Positions 48,834 to 62,397 of a stretch of 64,000 bases of DNA are shown piece by piece (position 1 is the stretch's first letter; each line of letters opens with the position of its first letter). The translations under genes were made by a program, and so were the position numbers. The DNA is from Ischnura elegans (taxonomy: Eukaryota; Arthropoda; Insecta; Odonata; Coenagrionidae): NCBI RefSeq assembly GCF_921293095.1, contig NC_060252.1, positions 42,904,881 through 42,968,880 on the forward strand, read 5' to 3'. The notes below the pieces were generated by a model that worked only from the letters and a program-made list of their open reading frames with translations, had not been told where the DNA came from and ran no database searches.

Positions 48834-51710
48834 CGCTTGAATTCTTCAAGCGTGTTAGTGAAGGGTGTGGAGGTAGAGTAATGTCAGAAGTAGCCTAGTC
48901 CGGGGTCCATAAGTTAGTATAAGCTTAGAAAACTCCATCACACCAAGTTAAAGTTATACGATATATTTTATGAAAACAATTATTTGATATAAATTTAAAG
49001 TAAGCCAATTATCTTCATTAATTTCTATTCAACAGTAAGTGAAATACTAATATGTATTCACACCTGAAATTTCATACCTCTAACTGAAATAGTTAAGGAA
49101 ATATGTCAATTTTAATTTTTGCTACCATAATCGATTCGAACTAATGAATAAAGTGACATCTGTATTGAGAAAAAAGCAAATCTATTCATACTTTCATCAT
49201 ATTATACATTTCCATTCATTCTTTTCATCAACTGTATATGACCTGCTCAACTTTGCCCGTGGATACTAAATATTATGTGATATAGAAATTCGATACATTT
49301 TAATGAAAAGCGGATTCGATATATATCGAATGTGAGACGGCATACAAAGCGTATTTCCCCTGTTCGTTACGTGAATTACCAATATGTACCCATTTACCAA
49401 ATTTCATTCATCTTCCTCAAATATTTCTCAAGTTATGTCAATATTCGTATTCAATATAATAATCGAATTGAACTTCGATTATACTGACATCTGTATGGTA
49501 AAACTCTCATGGCAATAATTCGGAAATCATTCTATGGTCATCCACAATCTACTACCATCACAACTATGCCCGTGGATGCTTAATTTCTACGCAGTATAGC
49601 AATTCGATACATTTGAAGAAAACGCAGAATCGATATATATCGACTGTGAGACGACATACAAAATGTTTATACCCTATGAATTATGCTAAATACCAATATG
49701 TATCCAGATACCAATTTTCATTCATCCACTTCAAATACTTCTCAAGTTATGCCAATATTCCTATTTCTTATTATAATCGAATCGAACGTTCGAATGCACT
49801 GACATCTGTACGGCAAAATGCTCATAGCTTTTGTTTCGAATTTAATTCTATGGTCATCCACAATCTATTAGCATCACAACTATGCCCTTCGATGCTTAAT
49901 TTTACGTAGTATAGCAATTCGATATATTTTAAGAAAACGCAGATTCGATATATATCGAATGTGAGACGACATACAAAACGTATATCCCCTGCGCATTATG
50001 CCAAATACCAATATCTACCCATTTACCAAATTTCATTCATCTACGTGAAATACTACTCAAGTTATGTCCATATTCCTATTTCTTATTATAATCGAATCGA
50101 ACATTCGATTACACTGACATCGGTACGGCAAAATGCTCATAGCTTTTGATTTTAAATTCATTCTTTGGTCATCTTATATCTCTTATTATCGCACATATGC
50201 CCGTGGATGCCGAATCGTATGTGTTATAGCAATTCGATATATTTTAAGAAAACGCAGATTCGATATATATCGAATATGGGACTACATGCAAAACATATTT
50301 CCACATTCCATTATGAGGAATACCAATATGTACCAATTAACCAAATTTCATTCATCTACCACAAAAACTTGTCAAGTTATCTCAATATTCATATTAGTTA
50401 AAGTAATCGAATCGAATAATTCGATTATACTGACATAGGTTCTCGGAAATACGCATGTCATTTGTTTTTTTTTCCATTGGTTGGTCGGTTCACATGTTAT
50501 GCCGGCACAACTATCCCCGGAGATGAGTATTCCAATAAGTTATTAGCTTTCTATAAAATCCAAGAAAACGTAGCTTCGATATATATCGAAAGTAATGACC
50601 AGTACTGGACTACATTTTATATGGTCAAATGCACAATACAATGATGTACCGTTTCGCCAAATTTCATAGGCTTAGGTGAAATACTTTGGAAGTTATGCGC
50701 ATTTCCGTTTCACCATAGCAGCAAAGTCACCTTCTAAAGCATGGGCCCATGTCAATGCAAAATCCGTATACATAACAAATGAGTGTCGCCTATGCGATAC
50801 TGGTTTCGTAATGAAAAAATCAATACTTTAAAAAGTTATGCCGTGAGGCTTTACTGGGTATAGTCCTGTCAGCCCTCCGCAAATTTCACCCGCCTAAATA
50901 CATGAATGGGATAGGGAAATGCGTGTATTTCTTCCGGAGACCGACCAACGCCCGTTTGGCGGCGAGGAATGGCGGCGATTGCCGCGGGCTCAAGAAAATA
51001 ATTTGGGAAAATTTCGGAATGAAATAACTCGTTAAATATTACGAAATCCAAATAAAAATGAAAACCTGGACGTACCGGAGGTACGTTTGTAGGCATGCTT
51101 TTTTGAGCTGAATAGCCTAATTTTGAAGCGCCAGCTCTCAAATCGATATTTATCGATCGTCCTATCTCGACAATGTTATTTCGATAATGCTAATAACTTG
51201 AAATGTTATCGATATACGAAAATTCCGAGATAGCCGAAAAATCAAACTAAAAATTAGAAACAATGTATTAGGCAGCGATCGTCCAACTACTTTTGCATGT
51301 AGGTCAAAAAAAATTCCAAAGTTTGCCCATAAGAAAAGCATTGTCGATTTTCAAAAATTATTTCGACAGTGATCGAAAGAGATCGACGAAAAACTAAGGT
51401 TTCAAAAAATCGACCAAAAAATCTAGTTTACGTAAGTCGGAGACAAATACCCCAACACGCCTAGGTATGGCATAATTAAGGAAATAGTTTTAGTCCCATA
51501 AGGCTGCCATGTTAATTCAAGTCGATATATATCGAAATGTATCGCACTTTTCGGAACTTTGAGATTTTTCCTCCCGATGAATTTTTTTTTAGTTTCACCA
51601 CCGAAAATTTCAACTCGATCGGCCCGGTAGTTTGGGCTGTGAATTTGTATCAATCAATAAGTCATCAATCCGAATGCAGCTTTAATATATCCAACAACGA
51701 GTCGATTGGG
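48834..51710 (+). repeat. Satellite module R5, class A, about 9 monomers
   Basis: The shortest class A module, 2877 bp between hairpins. Its end carries an extra AAC (ATCCAACAACGAGT at 51690-51702), possibly a joining scar. The part from about 50130 is close to 40606-42000 and 47261-48660. Confidence 0.88.
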
Positions 51711-54700
51711 CGCTTGAATTCATCAAGCGGGTAATTAGGGGGGGTGGAAACATAGTTGTGTCACATATTTTCGAGTCATGTGCCCATAAGTGGTTTAATA
51801 TTCAAAAATTTCCCCGCCGTTTTTTGAAAGGGTAAGGAACTAAATTTTTCACTGTTAGAAATATTTGTTATTTTCAATGTGATTTTATTTGACGGATAAA
51901 ATATTCTTTGATCCATTAAGTTAACCATTGATACATAATTGGAATAAGGTTTTAAAAATTTCAAGAGAGTGTTGATTATGTGGTTATTTTTCAACTGTTA
52001 AAGTTCATAAGCATTGTGATAAGCCACTCTTGAAAATACAACGCAGATTCTTTAGATAAATATATAAAGATATTCCACTTGCAAAACGAATATCCATAAT
52101 GCAGTTTGTAAAATACTGAATTGTAACGATTCCTCTAATTTCTTTGGTCTTAAAAAATAGTTATTCTCAAGATATTCCATTTTGAAAAAAAGATTTGGCA
52201 TATTTGATATCATAATCGTATCGAATTATCAAGTATACTGACACGTGCATTGAAAATACGCAATCCGATTGATTTACCTTCCAATCTTTGATCATCAACA
52301 CTAAAATTCCTGGTCGACTATGTACGTGCATGCAAAATCCTATGTTATAACGATTCGATATATTTTAAGAAAAAGCATATTCGATATGCATCAATCGTGA
52401 GACTACATGCAAAACATATTACCTTTGGGAATTGTGAGGAATACCAAGATGTACCAAGCACCAAATTTAATTGGTCCAACGGATACACTATTCAACTTGT
52501 GCCAATGTTATGTATTTGTTATAATAATCGAATCCATTCTTCGATTATACTGGCATTTGTATCGTTGAATCCGCAATGCTATTGATTTAACTTACAGCCT
52601 ATGGCTATCTTCCACATAATTATATTGGTCAACTATGTCCTTGGATGTAAAATCCTATATGTTATAGCAATACGATATATTTTAAGAAAAAGTAGATTCG
52701 ATTAATACCGAACGTGAGACTATACACAAAATATGTTTCATTTGGGCATTGTGAGGAATACCAAGATGTACCCATTTGCCAAACTACATTGGACCAACGT
52801 ATAAACTAATCAAGTTTTGCAAATTTGCGTATTTGATAGAATAATCGAATCGATCTTGCGATTACACTGCCATCTGTACTGTAAAATCCGCAAGGCTATT
52901 GGTTTAATTTTCAGTCTGTGTGTCTACTATACAATACCTGGCCAACTATGCCCTTGGAAGTAAAATCCTATATGTTATAGCGGTTCGATATATTAGAAGA
53001 AAAAGCATTTTCGATATATATCGCACGTTAGACAACATACAAAGCATATTTCTGTTGGGCAGTGTGATGATTACCAAGATGTGCACATTCGCCAAATTTC
53101 ATTGGTCCAACGGGTATACTTTTCAAGTTATACCAATATGTGTATATGCTATAATAATCGAATCGATTTTTCGATCATACTGATATCTGTACGGTAAAGT
53201 CCGGAATCCCATTGGTTTAATTTTCAGTCTATGGGTATCTACTATTTAATACCTGGTCAACTATGCCTGTGGATGTAAAATCCTACATGTATTAGCAATT
53301 CGATATACTTTAAGAAAAAGGAGATTCGATATATATCGAATGTGAGACTACGTACAGAACAAATTTTCATTGGGCATTGTGAGGAATACCAATATGTACC
53401 CATTCACCAAATTTCATTGATCCAACGGTAAATCTATTGAAGTTATGCCCATTTACGTATTTGCTATAATAATCGAATCGATTTTTCGATCATACTTACA
53501 TCTGTACGGTAAAGTCCGCAATCCTATAGGTTTAAATTCCAGTCTATGGGTATCTACTATTTAATCCTTAGTTAACTATGTCCTTGGATGTAAAATCCTA
53601 CATGTTATAGCCATTCGATATATTTTAAGAAAAAGTAGATTCGATATATATCGAATGTGAGACTACTTACAAAATAAATTTTCATTGGGCATCGTGAGGA
53701 ATACCAATATGTACCCAATCACCAAATTTCATTGATCCAACGGTAAATCTATGGAAGTTATGCTCATTTACGTATTTGCTATAATAATCGAATCGATTTT
53801 TCGATCATACTGACATCTGTACTGTAAAATCCGCAAAGCTATTGGTTTAAAATCCAGTCAATGGGTATCTACTATTTAATCCCTAGTAAACTATGTCCTT
53901 GGATGTAAAATCCTACATGTTATAGCAATTCGATACATTTTAAGAAAAAGTAGATTCGATATATATCGAATGTGAGACTACGTACAAAACAAATTTTCAT
54001 TGGGCATCGTGAGGAATACCAATATGTACCCAATCACCAAATTTCATTGATCCAACGGTAAATCTATGGAAGTTATGCCCATTTACGTATTTGCTATAAT
54101 AATCGAATCGATTATTCGATCATACTGACATCTGTACTGTAAAATCCGCAATGCTATTGGTTTTAAATCCAGTCTATGGGTATCTACTATTTAATCCCTA
54201 GTAAACTATGTCCTTGAATGTTAAATCCTACATGTTATAGCAATTCGATATATTTTAAGAAAAAGTAGATTCGATATATATCGAACGTGAGACTGAATAC
54301 AAAACATACTACCATAGATTATCGTGAGGAATACCAAGATGTACCTGTTTACCAAGTTTCATTGGTCCAACGTACAAACTTATCAAGTTATGCCAATTTG
54401 CGTATTTGCTATACTAATCGAATCGTACTTTAGACACTGCTGACATCTGTACTGTAAATTCCGCAATCCTATGGATATCCCTTCTATGGTCACTCCCTTA
54501 TCCCTGCCTTCTCTAATATCCCCGCTTTCAAAATTTAGCCTATGTTCTTATATTGGTGACGTAGATAGACGGGATGCGTGTATTTCTTACGGGGGCCTAA
54601 TACAAAAAGATATAAATTCAAATCGATGTATCTTCATAAGGAAACATAATTCATATAAATATTTTATGTGTGCGCATAATTCATTCTTTTCCTTACATAT

Positions 54701-55801
54701 TGTTAAAATTTTTATTTCCGTAACTATGTAAATAAGCCCAAAAAATGGCTCAATCGAATACAACCTTGTATCGATCATAACTTCGAGTCTAATCAATCGA
54801 TTCGCCTGATTTAACTTTTGTCGGATGAATGACATTTTCAGTCGTATTTTGTATGACATTCATGTTCAAAACTTGATTAATAAAAAAGTTATTAGCGATT
54901 AAAGCGTATCCAAGGAGATTCGTATCGATATAACTCGCACATGAATCGATCGAGCGGAATGGTCATCATTGCAAAAGTTGACCATTTTAATAATATTATT
55001 ACTCTGAAAATTTCATTCCTCTAGCTTAAACGGTTGCTAAGATATTCAAGATTGCATGCTCCACAAAAAAATGGCGACAATGATTTTTCGCTTGCAGGAC
55101 ATTTTTCGGAATTTAATTATTAATTAACCAAGAGGGATACGGAGAAAGTGAGCTCAAACGTGAGGGTTCGGAGAACCCTCTAACGGTTTTTCTTAAAGAT
55201 TCCAAATTTTCATATGGCACATGTCTCAACGCCGAAATCCAAGATTGAAAATTCGACCACCTCTACAATGGAAAGTCGAAATCGTTTATTCCTCGGAATT
55301 GTTTCGACATATGAAAATTTCAAGATAGCCAAAAAATCAACCAAAAAATCTAGTATCTTGCGTTTCAAGGAATTTGTCCTGTGATGATTGCAAGTTGGTC
55401 AAAAAAAATCCTAACGTAGTGCCATAAGAAAAGCATGGGGCACTTTCAAAAAATCATAAAAAATACTAAATATCAATTCATCGCAATGACAACCATACCA
55501 AAAAATCAACTAAAAAATCTAGTTTATGTCAAGGGAATGTCATGTTCCTCACATATTTAGAAATATATTTTAGAAGTGAAAAAGTTTTAGTCCCATAAGG
55601 CTCCCATGTTAATTCAAGTCGATATATCTCGAAAAGTAATCGACTTTTTTAAGATTTCAGATTTTTCCTCCCGATGAATTTTTTTTTACTTTTTCGTCCA
55701 ATATTCCATATACCCACACATATCACCAGTTTGGCTACTAATTTGTATCAATCACACAATCAGTGAATTAGTTTGCAGCTATTATAGGGACGTTAACGAG
55801 T
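51696..55801 (+). repeat. Satellite module R6, class B, about 13 monomers
   Basis: It starts and ends with AACGAGT (51696 and 55795). The first 1.8 kb matches R3 at offset 9531 and the last 1.2 kb at offset 10161. Two additional 315-bp monomers lie around 53200-54100. The core is at about 54540-55790. Confidence 0.9.
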
Positions 55802-58800
55802 CGATTGGGCGCTTGAATTCATCAAGCGGGTAATTAGGGGGGGTGAAAACATAGTTGTGTCACATGTTTCCGAGTCATGTGCCCATAAGTGGTTCAAAAA
55901 GCGAAAGAAACACCCCAAATATCGTTTAAATGAGTGAAATATGCGGGCAATACGTTCATTCACTGTCAACAATACTTAAGACCTTCTTAGTAACCACGGT
56001 GATCAATGCTTCGGGAAACCGTTTTGATATGAATGATATACGCAACGTAGAAAAATATATAGTGTACGATAGATGAACTTATGAAGTGTAGCCGATTTTT
56101 CTTATTTTAGTTCTTACCCTAGGATTGTATCACCTCCATTTTTGATTTTTAACGTTTGAATACAGAAGACTTAATGAAATTAAATACATCATTATTAAAA
56201 AAGAAACGAACGGAGACTAATGAAATGATTATCCGAATAAATATATCTCGAATAATGAAGTAATATACGGATTTCTCTGACGATGTATGTCTCTCAATGC
56301 TGTCTTTTTTTTATATCTAAGGAAGATTTATAACAACAAAACGCATTGATTACAATAAATATATTAATACGGTTATGAAACTTGAATTGGAGAAAGAACC
56401 GAAGAATGTTCAACTGGCTCCGTTGTTGTTATATTCGGTAAGTAATAGCAGTTCGATATATTTTACAAAAACGTAGATTCGATATGTGTCGAATGGGTGC
56501 TTGGAAAGCAAATATATTTAATTGGTGCAGCATGAACAATGCTTTAATAAACATTCATAAAATTTCTTTTGTTTAACATGAATAGTTCGACAGATACGAA
56601 AATTTGCATATTTACTACCATAATCATATCGAATCATCAAGTATACTGAAACGTGAAATGAAAATCTCGCAATCCTATTGATTTATCTTCCCTTCTGGTC
56701 ATCTACCCTATATTTCATGTTCAAATACGCCCGAGGATGTAAAATCCTGCATGTTATAGCAATTCGATATATTTTAAGAAAACGCTGAATCGATATATAT
56801 CTAATGAGACACTGCATGCAAAACATATTTCCGTTGGGCTTTTTGAAGAATACCAATATGTACCCATTCACCAAATTTCATTGATCCAACGGTAAATCCA
56901 TTGAAGTTATGCCCATTTACGTATTTGCTATAATAATCGAATCGATTTTTCGATCATACTGACATCTGTACTGTAAAATCCGCAAGGCTATTGGTTTAAA
57001 ATCCAGTCAATGGGTATCTACTATTTAATCCCTAGTAAACTATGTCCTTGGATGTAAAATCCTACATGTTATAGCAATTCGATACATTTTAAGAAAAAGT
57101 AGATTCGATATATATCGAATGTGAGACTACGTACAAAACAAATTTTCATTGGGCATCGTGAGGAATACCAATATGTACCCATTCACCAAATTTCATTGAT
57201 CCAACGGTAAATCTATTGAAGTTATGCCCATTTACGTATTTGCTATAATAATCGATTCGATTTTTCGATCATACTGACATCTGTACTGTAAAATCCGCAA
57301 GGCTATTGGTTTAAAATCCAGTCAATGGGTATCTATTATTTAATCCCTAGTAAACTATGTCCTTGGATGTAAAATCCTACATGTTATAGCAATTCGATAC
57401 ATTTTAAGAAAAAGTAGATTCGATATATATCGAATGTGAGACTACGTACAAAACAAATTTTCATTGGGCATCGTGAGGAATACCAATATGTACCCATTCA
57501 CCAAATTTCATTGATCCAACGGTAAATCTATTGAAGTTATGCCCATTTACGTATTTGCTATAATAATCGAATCGATTTTTCGATCATACTGACATCTGTA
57601 CTGTAAAATCCGCAAGGCTATTGGTTTAAAATCCGGTCAATGGGTATCTATTATTTAATCCCTAGTAAACTATGTCCTTGGATGTAAAATCCTACATGTT
57701 ATAGCAATTCGATACATTTTAAGAAAAAGTAGATTCAATATATATCGAATGTGAGACTACGTACAAAACAAATTTTCATTGGGCATCGTGAGGAATACCA
57801 ATATGTACCCATTCACCAAATTTCATTGATCCAACGGTAAATCTATTGAAGTTATGCCCATTTACGTATTTGCTATAATAATCGATTCGATTTTTCGATC
57901 ATACTGACATCTGTACTGTAAAATCCGCAAGGCTATTGGTTTAAAATCCAGTCAATGGGTATCTATTATTTAATCCCTAGTAAACTATGTCCTTGGATGT
58001 AAAATCCTACATGTTATAGCAATTCGATACATTTTAAGAAAAAGTAGATTCGATATATATCGAATGTGAGACTACGTACAAAACAAATTTTCATTGGGCA
58101 TCGTGAGGAATACCAATATGTACCCATTCACCAAATTTCATTGATCCAACGGTAAATCTATGGAAGTTATGCCCATTTACGTATTTGCTATAATAATCGA
58201 ATCGATTTTTCGATCATACTGACATATGTAGTGTAAAATCCGCAATGCTATTGGTTTTAAATCCAGTCTATGGGTATCTACTATTTAATCCCTAGTAAAC
58301 TATGTCCTTGAATGTTAACTCCTACATGTTATAGCAATTCGATATATTTTAAGAAAAAGTAGATCCGATATATATCGAACGTGAGACTGAATACAAAACA
58401 TACTACCATAGAGTATCGTGAGGAATACCAAGATGTACCTGTTTACCAAGTTTCATTGGTCCAACGTACACACTTATCAAGTTATGCCAATTTGCGTATT
58501 TGCTATACTAATCGAATCGTACTTTAGACACTGCTGACATCTGTACTGTAAAATCCGCAATCCTATTGATATCCCTTCTATGGTCACTCCCTTATCCCTG
58601 CCTTCTCTAATATCCCCGCTTTCAAAATTTAGCCTATGTTCTTATATTGGTGACGTAATTGGACGGGATGCGTGTATTTCTTACGGGGGCCTAATACAAA
58701 AAGATATAAATTCAAATCGATGTATCTTCATTAGGAAACATAATTCATCTAAATAATTTATGTGTGCGCATAATTCATTTTTTTCTTTACATATTGTTAA

Positions 58801-59890
58801 AATTTTTATCTTCGTAACTATGTAAATAAGCCCAAAAAATGGCTCAATCGAATACAACCTTGTATCGATCATAACTTCGAGTCTAATCAATTGATTCGCC
58901 TGATTTAACTTTTGTCGGATGAATGACATTTTCAGTCGTATTTTGTAAGACATTCATGTTCAAAACTTGATTAATAAAAAAGTTATTAGCGATTAAAGCG
59001 TATCCAAGGAGATTCGTATCGATATAACTCGCACATGAATCGATCGAGCGGAATGGTCATCATTGCAAAAGTTGACCATTTTAATAATATTATTACTCTG
59101 AAAATTTCATACCTCTAGCTTAAACGGTTGCTAAGATATTCAAGATTGCATGCTCCACAAAAAAATGGCGACAATGATTTTTCGCTTGCAGGACATTTTT
59201 CGGAATTTAATTATTAATTAACCAAGAGGGATACGGCGAAAGTAAGCTCAAACGTGAGGGTTCGGAGAACCCTCTAACGGATTTTCTTAAAGATTCCAAA
59301 TTTTCATATGGCACATGTCTCAACGCCGAAATCCAATATTGAAAATTCGACCACCTCTACAATGGAAAGTCGAAATCGTTTATTCCTCGGAATTGTTTCG
59401 ACATATGAAAATTCCGAGATAGCCAAAAAATCAACCGAAAAATCTAGTATCTTGCGTTTCAAGGAATTTGTCCTGTGATGATTGCAAGTTGGTCAAAAAA
59501 ATTCTTTACGTTGTGCCATAAGAAAAGCATGGGGCACTTTCAAAAAATCATAAAAAATACTAAATATTAATTCATCGCATTGACAACCACACCAAAAAAT
59601 CAACCAAAAAATCTAGTTTATGTCAAGGGAATGTCATGTTCCTCACATATTTAGAAATACATAAAAAAAGTGAAAAAGTTTTAGTCCCATAAGGCTCCCA
59701 TGTTAATTCAAGTCGATATATCTCGAAAAGTTATCGACTTTTTTAAGATTTCAGATTTTTCCTCCCGATGAATTTTTTTTTACTTTTACGTCTAATATTC
59801 CATATACCCACACCTATCACAGTTTGGGCTACTAATTTGTATCAATCACACAATCAGTGAATTAGTTTGCAGCTATTATAGGGACGTTAA
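55802..59890 (+). repeat. Satellite module R7, class B, about 13 monomers, last of the array
   Basis: After the junction hairpin (55810-55828) there is about 1 kb of strongly diverged sequence (55830-56880). Five almost identical monomers follow and then a class B core (about 58620-59890). The satellite stops at GGGACGTTAA (59881-59890), where the other class B cores continue GGGACGTTAACGAGT. Confidence 0.9.
56880..58400 (+). repeat. Homogeneous run of class B monomers
   Basis: Dyads lie at 57106, 57421, 57736 (mutated to TTCAATATATATCGAA), 58051 and 58366, each exactly 315 bp apart. Differences between neighbours are few, pointing to recent local amplification, in contrast with the diverged first kilobase of the same module. 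Confidence 0.88.
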
Positions 59891-59936
59891 TAATGAATAA
59901 TATGAATCTACAGAGAGAAAAAAACCTCGCAACTAA

Positions 59937-60584
59937 AGCCAGAATCACACGATCATTTTTTCCATCCCTCTGAGACATAGCTCCTGCGATAGGTTTAGAG
60001 GGACCAAAGAAATGATAGGTCGACCTATAGATTTCTGAATCACACGATCCCTCCCACCGTCCCTTTTTCCGTCGCTTTGGTGCCAGGTCGAAAAGGTTCG
60101 ACGCATAACAGTATCTCGCTAAGGCTTTTCGTCCTCAGGAATTTATTGTGGTAATTCACTGCTTTGCTATTGAACAAATGTTCATGCCTACTATAATTGT
60201 CAATTAGCGCATTTGTCGCCTCTTGAGTCCATGGGGCAGTGGAATTCCGCGACATTTTAAAAGTTTGAATATGTTTTTGTTTAACCAAAGAGTTGTTTAC
60301 TATTTTCCCTGTGTTTACAACAGTTATTCCAATAAAAGCCAAGCGTGGCGTTGCAATCGCTCTCAGCGACCGTGCGTTCTGATTGGCTGAAGGACGGTAG
60401 AAGCTGCGGTTTCAGCGACGAAAGAATGGACGTGCCGAGTGATGGAAAAAGCTATGAAAATCCCGTCCCTCGAGCCATCGCGCGAAATGATAGGCAGAAA
60501 CGGTCATTTCTTCCGCCATCGCCAGAGCTATAGGAGGAGCTATGTCTTCAAAGGGATGGAAAAAATGATCGTGTGATTCAGGCT
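59937..60584. mobile_element. PIF/Harbinger-like element, non-autonomous
   Basis: The ends are inverted over about 55 bp: AGCC(A/T)GAATCACACGATC then ATTTTTTCCATCCCT and GACATAGCTCCT. TAA flanks both sides (59934-59936 and 60585-60587), as expected for the TWA target duplication of this superfamily. The 648 bp hold one Myb/SANT-like frame and no DDE transposase. A second copy of the end motif, CTGAATCACACGATC, lies inside at 60035-60049, overlapping the stop of the frame. The element may therefore be nested or internally rearranged. It sits 46 bp beyond the last satellite base. Confidence 0.8.
60040..60342 (-). CDS. Myb/SANT-like protein fragment of the PIF/Harbinger-like element
   Basis: This frame has 100 codons. 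The likely start is the internal Met at 60255, giving MSRNSTAPWTQEATNALIDNY, a Myb/SANT-like helix start (W, T, E, A, L-I-D-Y pattern). Such proteins accompany the transposase in PIF/Harbinger elements and bind the element ends. The domain breaks off after about 45 residues (KAVNYHNKFLRTKSLSE). The frame then runs into sequence ending in an end-motif copy with the TGA, so the gene is truncated and probably non-functional. GATTGG at 60380 (CCAAT on minus) is upstream. Confidence 0.5.
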   Translation of the reverse strand: MAFIGITVVNTGKIVNNSLVKQKHIQTFKMSRNSTAPWTQEATNALIDNYSRHEHLFNSKAVNYHNKFLRTKSLSEILLCVEPFRPGTKATEKGTVGGIV

Positions 60585-60587
60585 TAA

Positions 60588-61097
60588 GCCCGAACAAAAA
60601 ACACTCCGATGGCCCAACCTGTGCGTGAACGTGCATTCCACCCGTTAGGGCATTTGCTCCAGGAGTTGACTCCCATTTCGCTAGACCGGTGGCATCCGCT
60701 GTCGACCTCGTCGGCTCTAGGCGACGTAAAGGCAAAGGATGCAGCTTGCATTAAGTACCAGCCCTCCAAGTTTTCACAGACCCGGCTACATCAATAAAAT
60801 GGTGCTCATAGGTGTCTACATATTATTTATTGGAGACGATAGTACAATTGATCGTTTTATTTAATAGTGGTAGAAACTCTTTTCGAAGCATATTACCAAT
60901 CAAAATAAGGGGTACATTAAAGCAGGGAAAGAAAAGAGGCGTATGATTAATAAAATTATTCTTGGATGTAAACAAAATAGTATTCGCCTTAAAATATTCT
61001 CGCTTTCATCATTATAGCTCAAGGATTTATGACCACCAATACATTCATGCATACACACTACCTTCATACTCTTTAATTTCGAGATCAAACAAAACCT
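60588..61097. other. Flank, nothing recognised
   Basis: The first 200 bp are richer in G+C and CpG; the rest is AT-rich. Short frames on both strands at 60345-60797 have no recognisable domain. Confidence 0.4.
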
Positions 61098-61384
61098 TAA
61101 TCAGGTTATTTATCCTAATTAATAGATAAATACTCGGTTATTAATCATAAAAAAATACCCGGTTATTTTGAATCAATTTCCTCAGTATTGAGATCTATGT
61201 TTTACATGAATTATTAGCCATGAGCCCGGATGCTTTTTCTTAAAAGAATAAATATACGTAATCAGGTCATTAGCCCTAATAAATAAATACCCAGGTACTT
61301 TGAATCACTTTCCTCGTTCATGAATTTTTTTCATGATCTATTAACCATACACCCGAGCGCTCTTTCTTAAAAGAATGAAAATCC
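61098..61384 (+). repeat. Diverged tandem repeat, period about 161 bp
   Basis: TAATCAGGT(T/C)AT starts copies at 61098 and 61259. Both continue with AAATACYCRGGT, TTTGAATCA-TTTCCTC and TTTCTTAAAAGAAT. The second copy is shorter by about 35 bp. Confidence 0.7.
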
Positions 61385-61432
61385 ATAATCGGAGATACCC
61401 CTTCTTATTGACTCTCGCGAAACACATGAGAA

Positions 61433-61786
61433 TCATTCGCTCAAGGACAGCGGATACCAATCGGACAATACTAGTATCTCCGAGAGCACTCCTAACCCTT
61501 TGGATAACCGCGCGAAATGGAAGTCCAGTGAATTCAGATCAGACGACAGGAAAGAGTATCGCGTCAGGCAGGCTACTGCCCTCCCCTTATGATTCCGACG
61601 GAGGCGCAAGCAAGCAGCGGCAAGGCTAAAATGAGATGGGTTCCAACGTTCATAAAAATAAAACTTTTGTCCGACAGTCAAACCGGACAAATTCCGGCGA
61701 AACGGGGGAGCTCCATTTTCCAGGAAAACCTCGGCGTAATTTGTTCCTGTGACACTGGGTGGAAGTAAAGCTTTGTTTTTCTTCAT
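61433..61786 (-). CDS. Unidentified 117-codon frame
   Basis: The translation starts MKKNKALLPPSVTG and includes a basic segment (RLRRNHKG). No domain, signal peptide or membrane segment is apparent. The region is somewhat richer in G+C than its surroundings. It may be an exon, a transposon fragment or chance. Confidence 0.15.
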   Translation of the reverse strand: MKKNKALLPPSVTGTNYAEVFLENGAPPFRRNLSGLTVGQKFYFYERWNPSHFSLAAACLRLRRNHKGRAVACLTRYSFLSSDLNSLDFHFARLSKGLGVLSEILVLSDWYPLSLSE

Positions 61787-62099
61787 TTCTCCAGCAATTT
61801 CCGCAAACTTAAAATGAAAAGGGTGAATCGTGGAACGAAAACAATTTCTTTTATTTCAAGCGACGACATCGATGGGACATTTTTCTGACTTGATTCTAGG
61901 GCAGGTTTCTTATCCATAAGGGACTTCTTTTATTATTCCATACGACGCTAGAGATTAGGTTTATGCAGTGTTATTCTTTAATCATCCCGAAAGGGAGTGG
62001 AAAAGCGGTTACGAAAACGTTTTTGTTTCGGTTTTATATTAAGTAGTAAAACGGATTAGTATAGTGCAGCATTTCGCATTGCGCCATGCAGTGAAACAA
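61787..62099. other. Spacer, nothing recognised
   Basis: AT-rich sequence between the unidentified frame and the foldback. No open frame or repeat stands out. Confidence 0.4.
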
Positions 62100-62374
62100 T
62101 TTGCCCATTGCAACAATTTATCAAATTCAATCGTGCCAGGCGAAACATGATAGAACTCCTTCATGAAGTTTAAAAAAAAGAAAGACAATGGCAGGTTCCA
62201 CAATTTATTAATTACTGCGACCGGTTCCGATTACATAGTATATTCATCAGGCACTTTTAATATTCTTTTTCCATTAAAAGTGCCTGATGATGATATTATG
62301 TAATCAAAACCGGTCGCAGTAATTAATAAATTGCGAAACCTGTAAACGAAACATAAATTGTTGCAATGGGCAAA
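62100..62374. repeat. Foldback (nested inverted repeat), MITE-like
   Basis: The outer arms 62100-62120 and 62354-62374 are perfect over 21 bp (TTTGCCCATTGCAACAATTTA and its complement). The inner arms 62192-62260 and 62273-62342 pair over about 69 bp with a few mismatches around a short loop, including GGCACTTTTAAT and ATTAAAAGTGCC. No open frame is present. No target duplication was found. Confidence 0.85.
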
Positions 62375-62397
62375 ATTTAAAATAAAAAAATTTAAAA

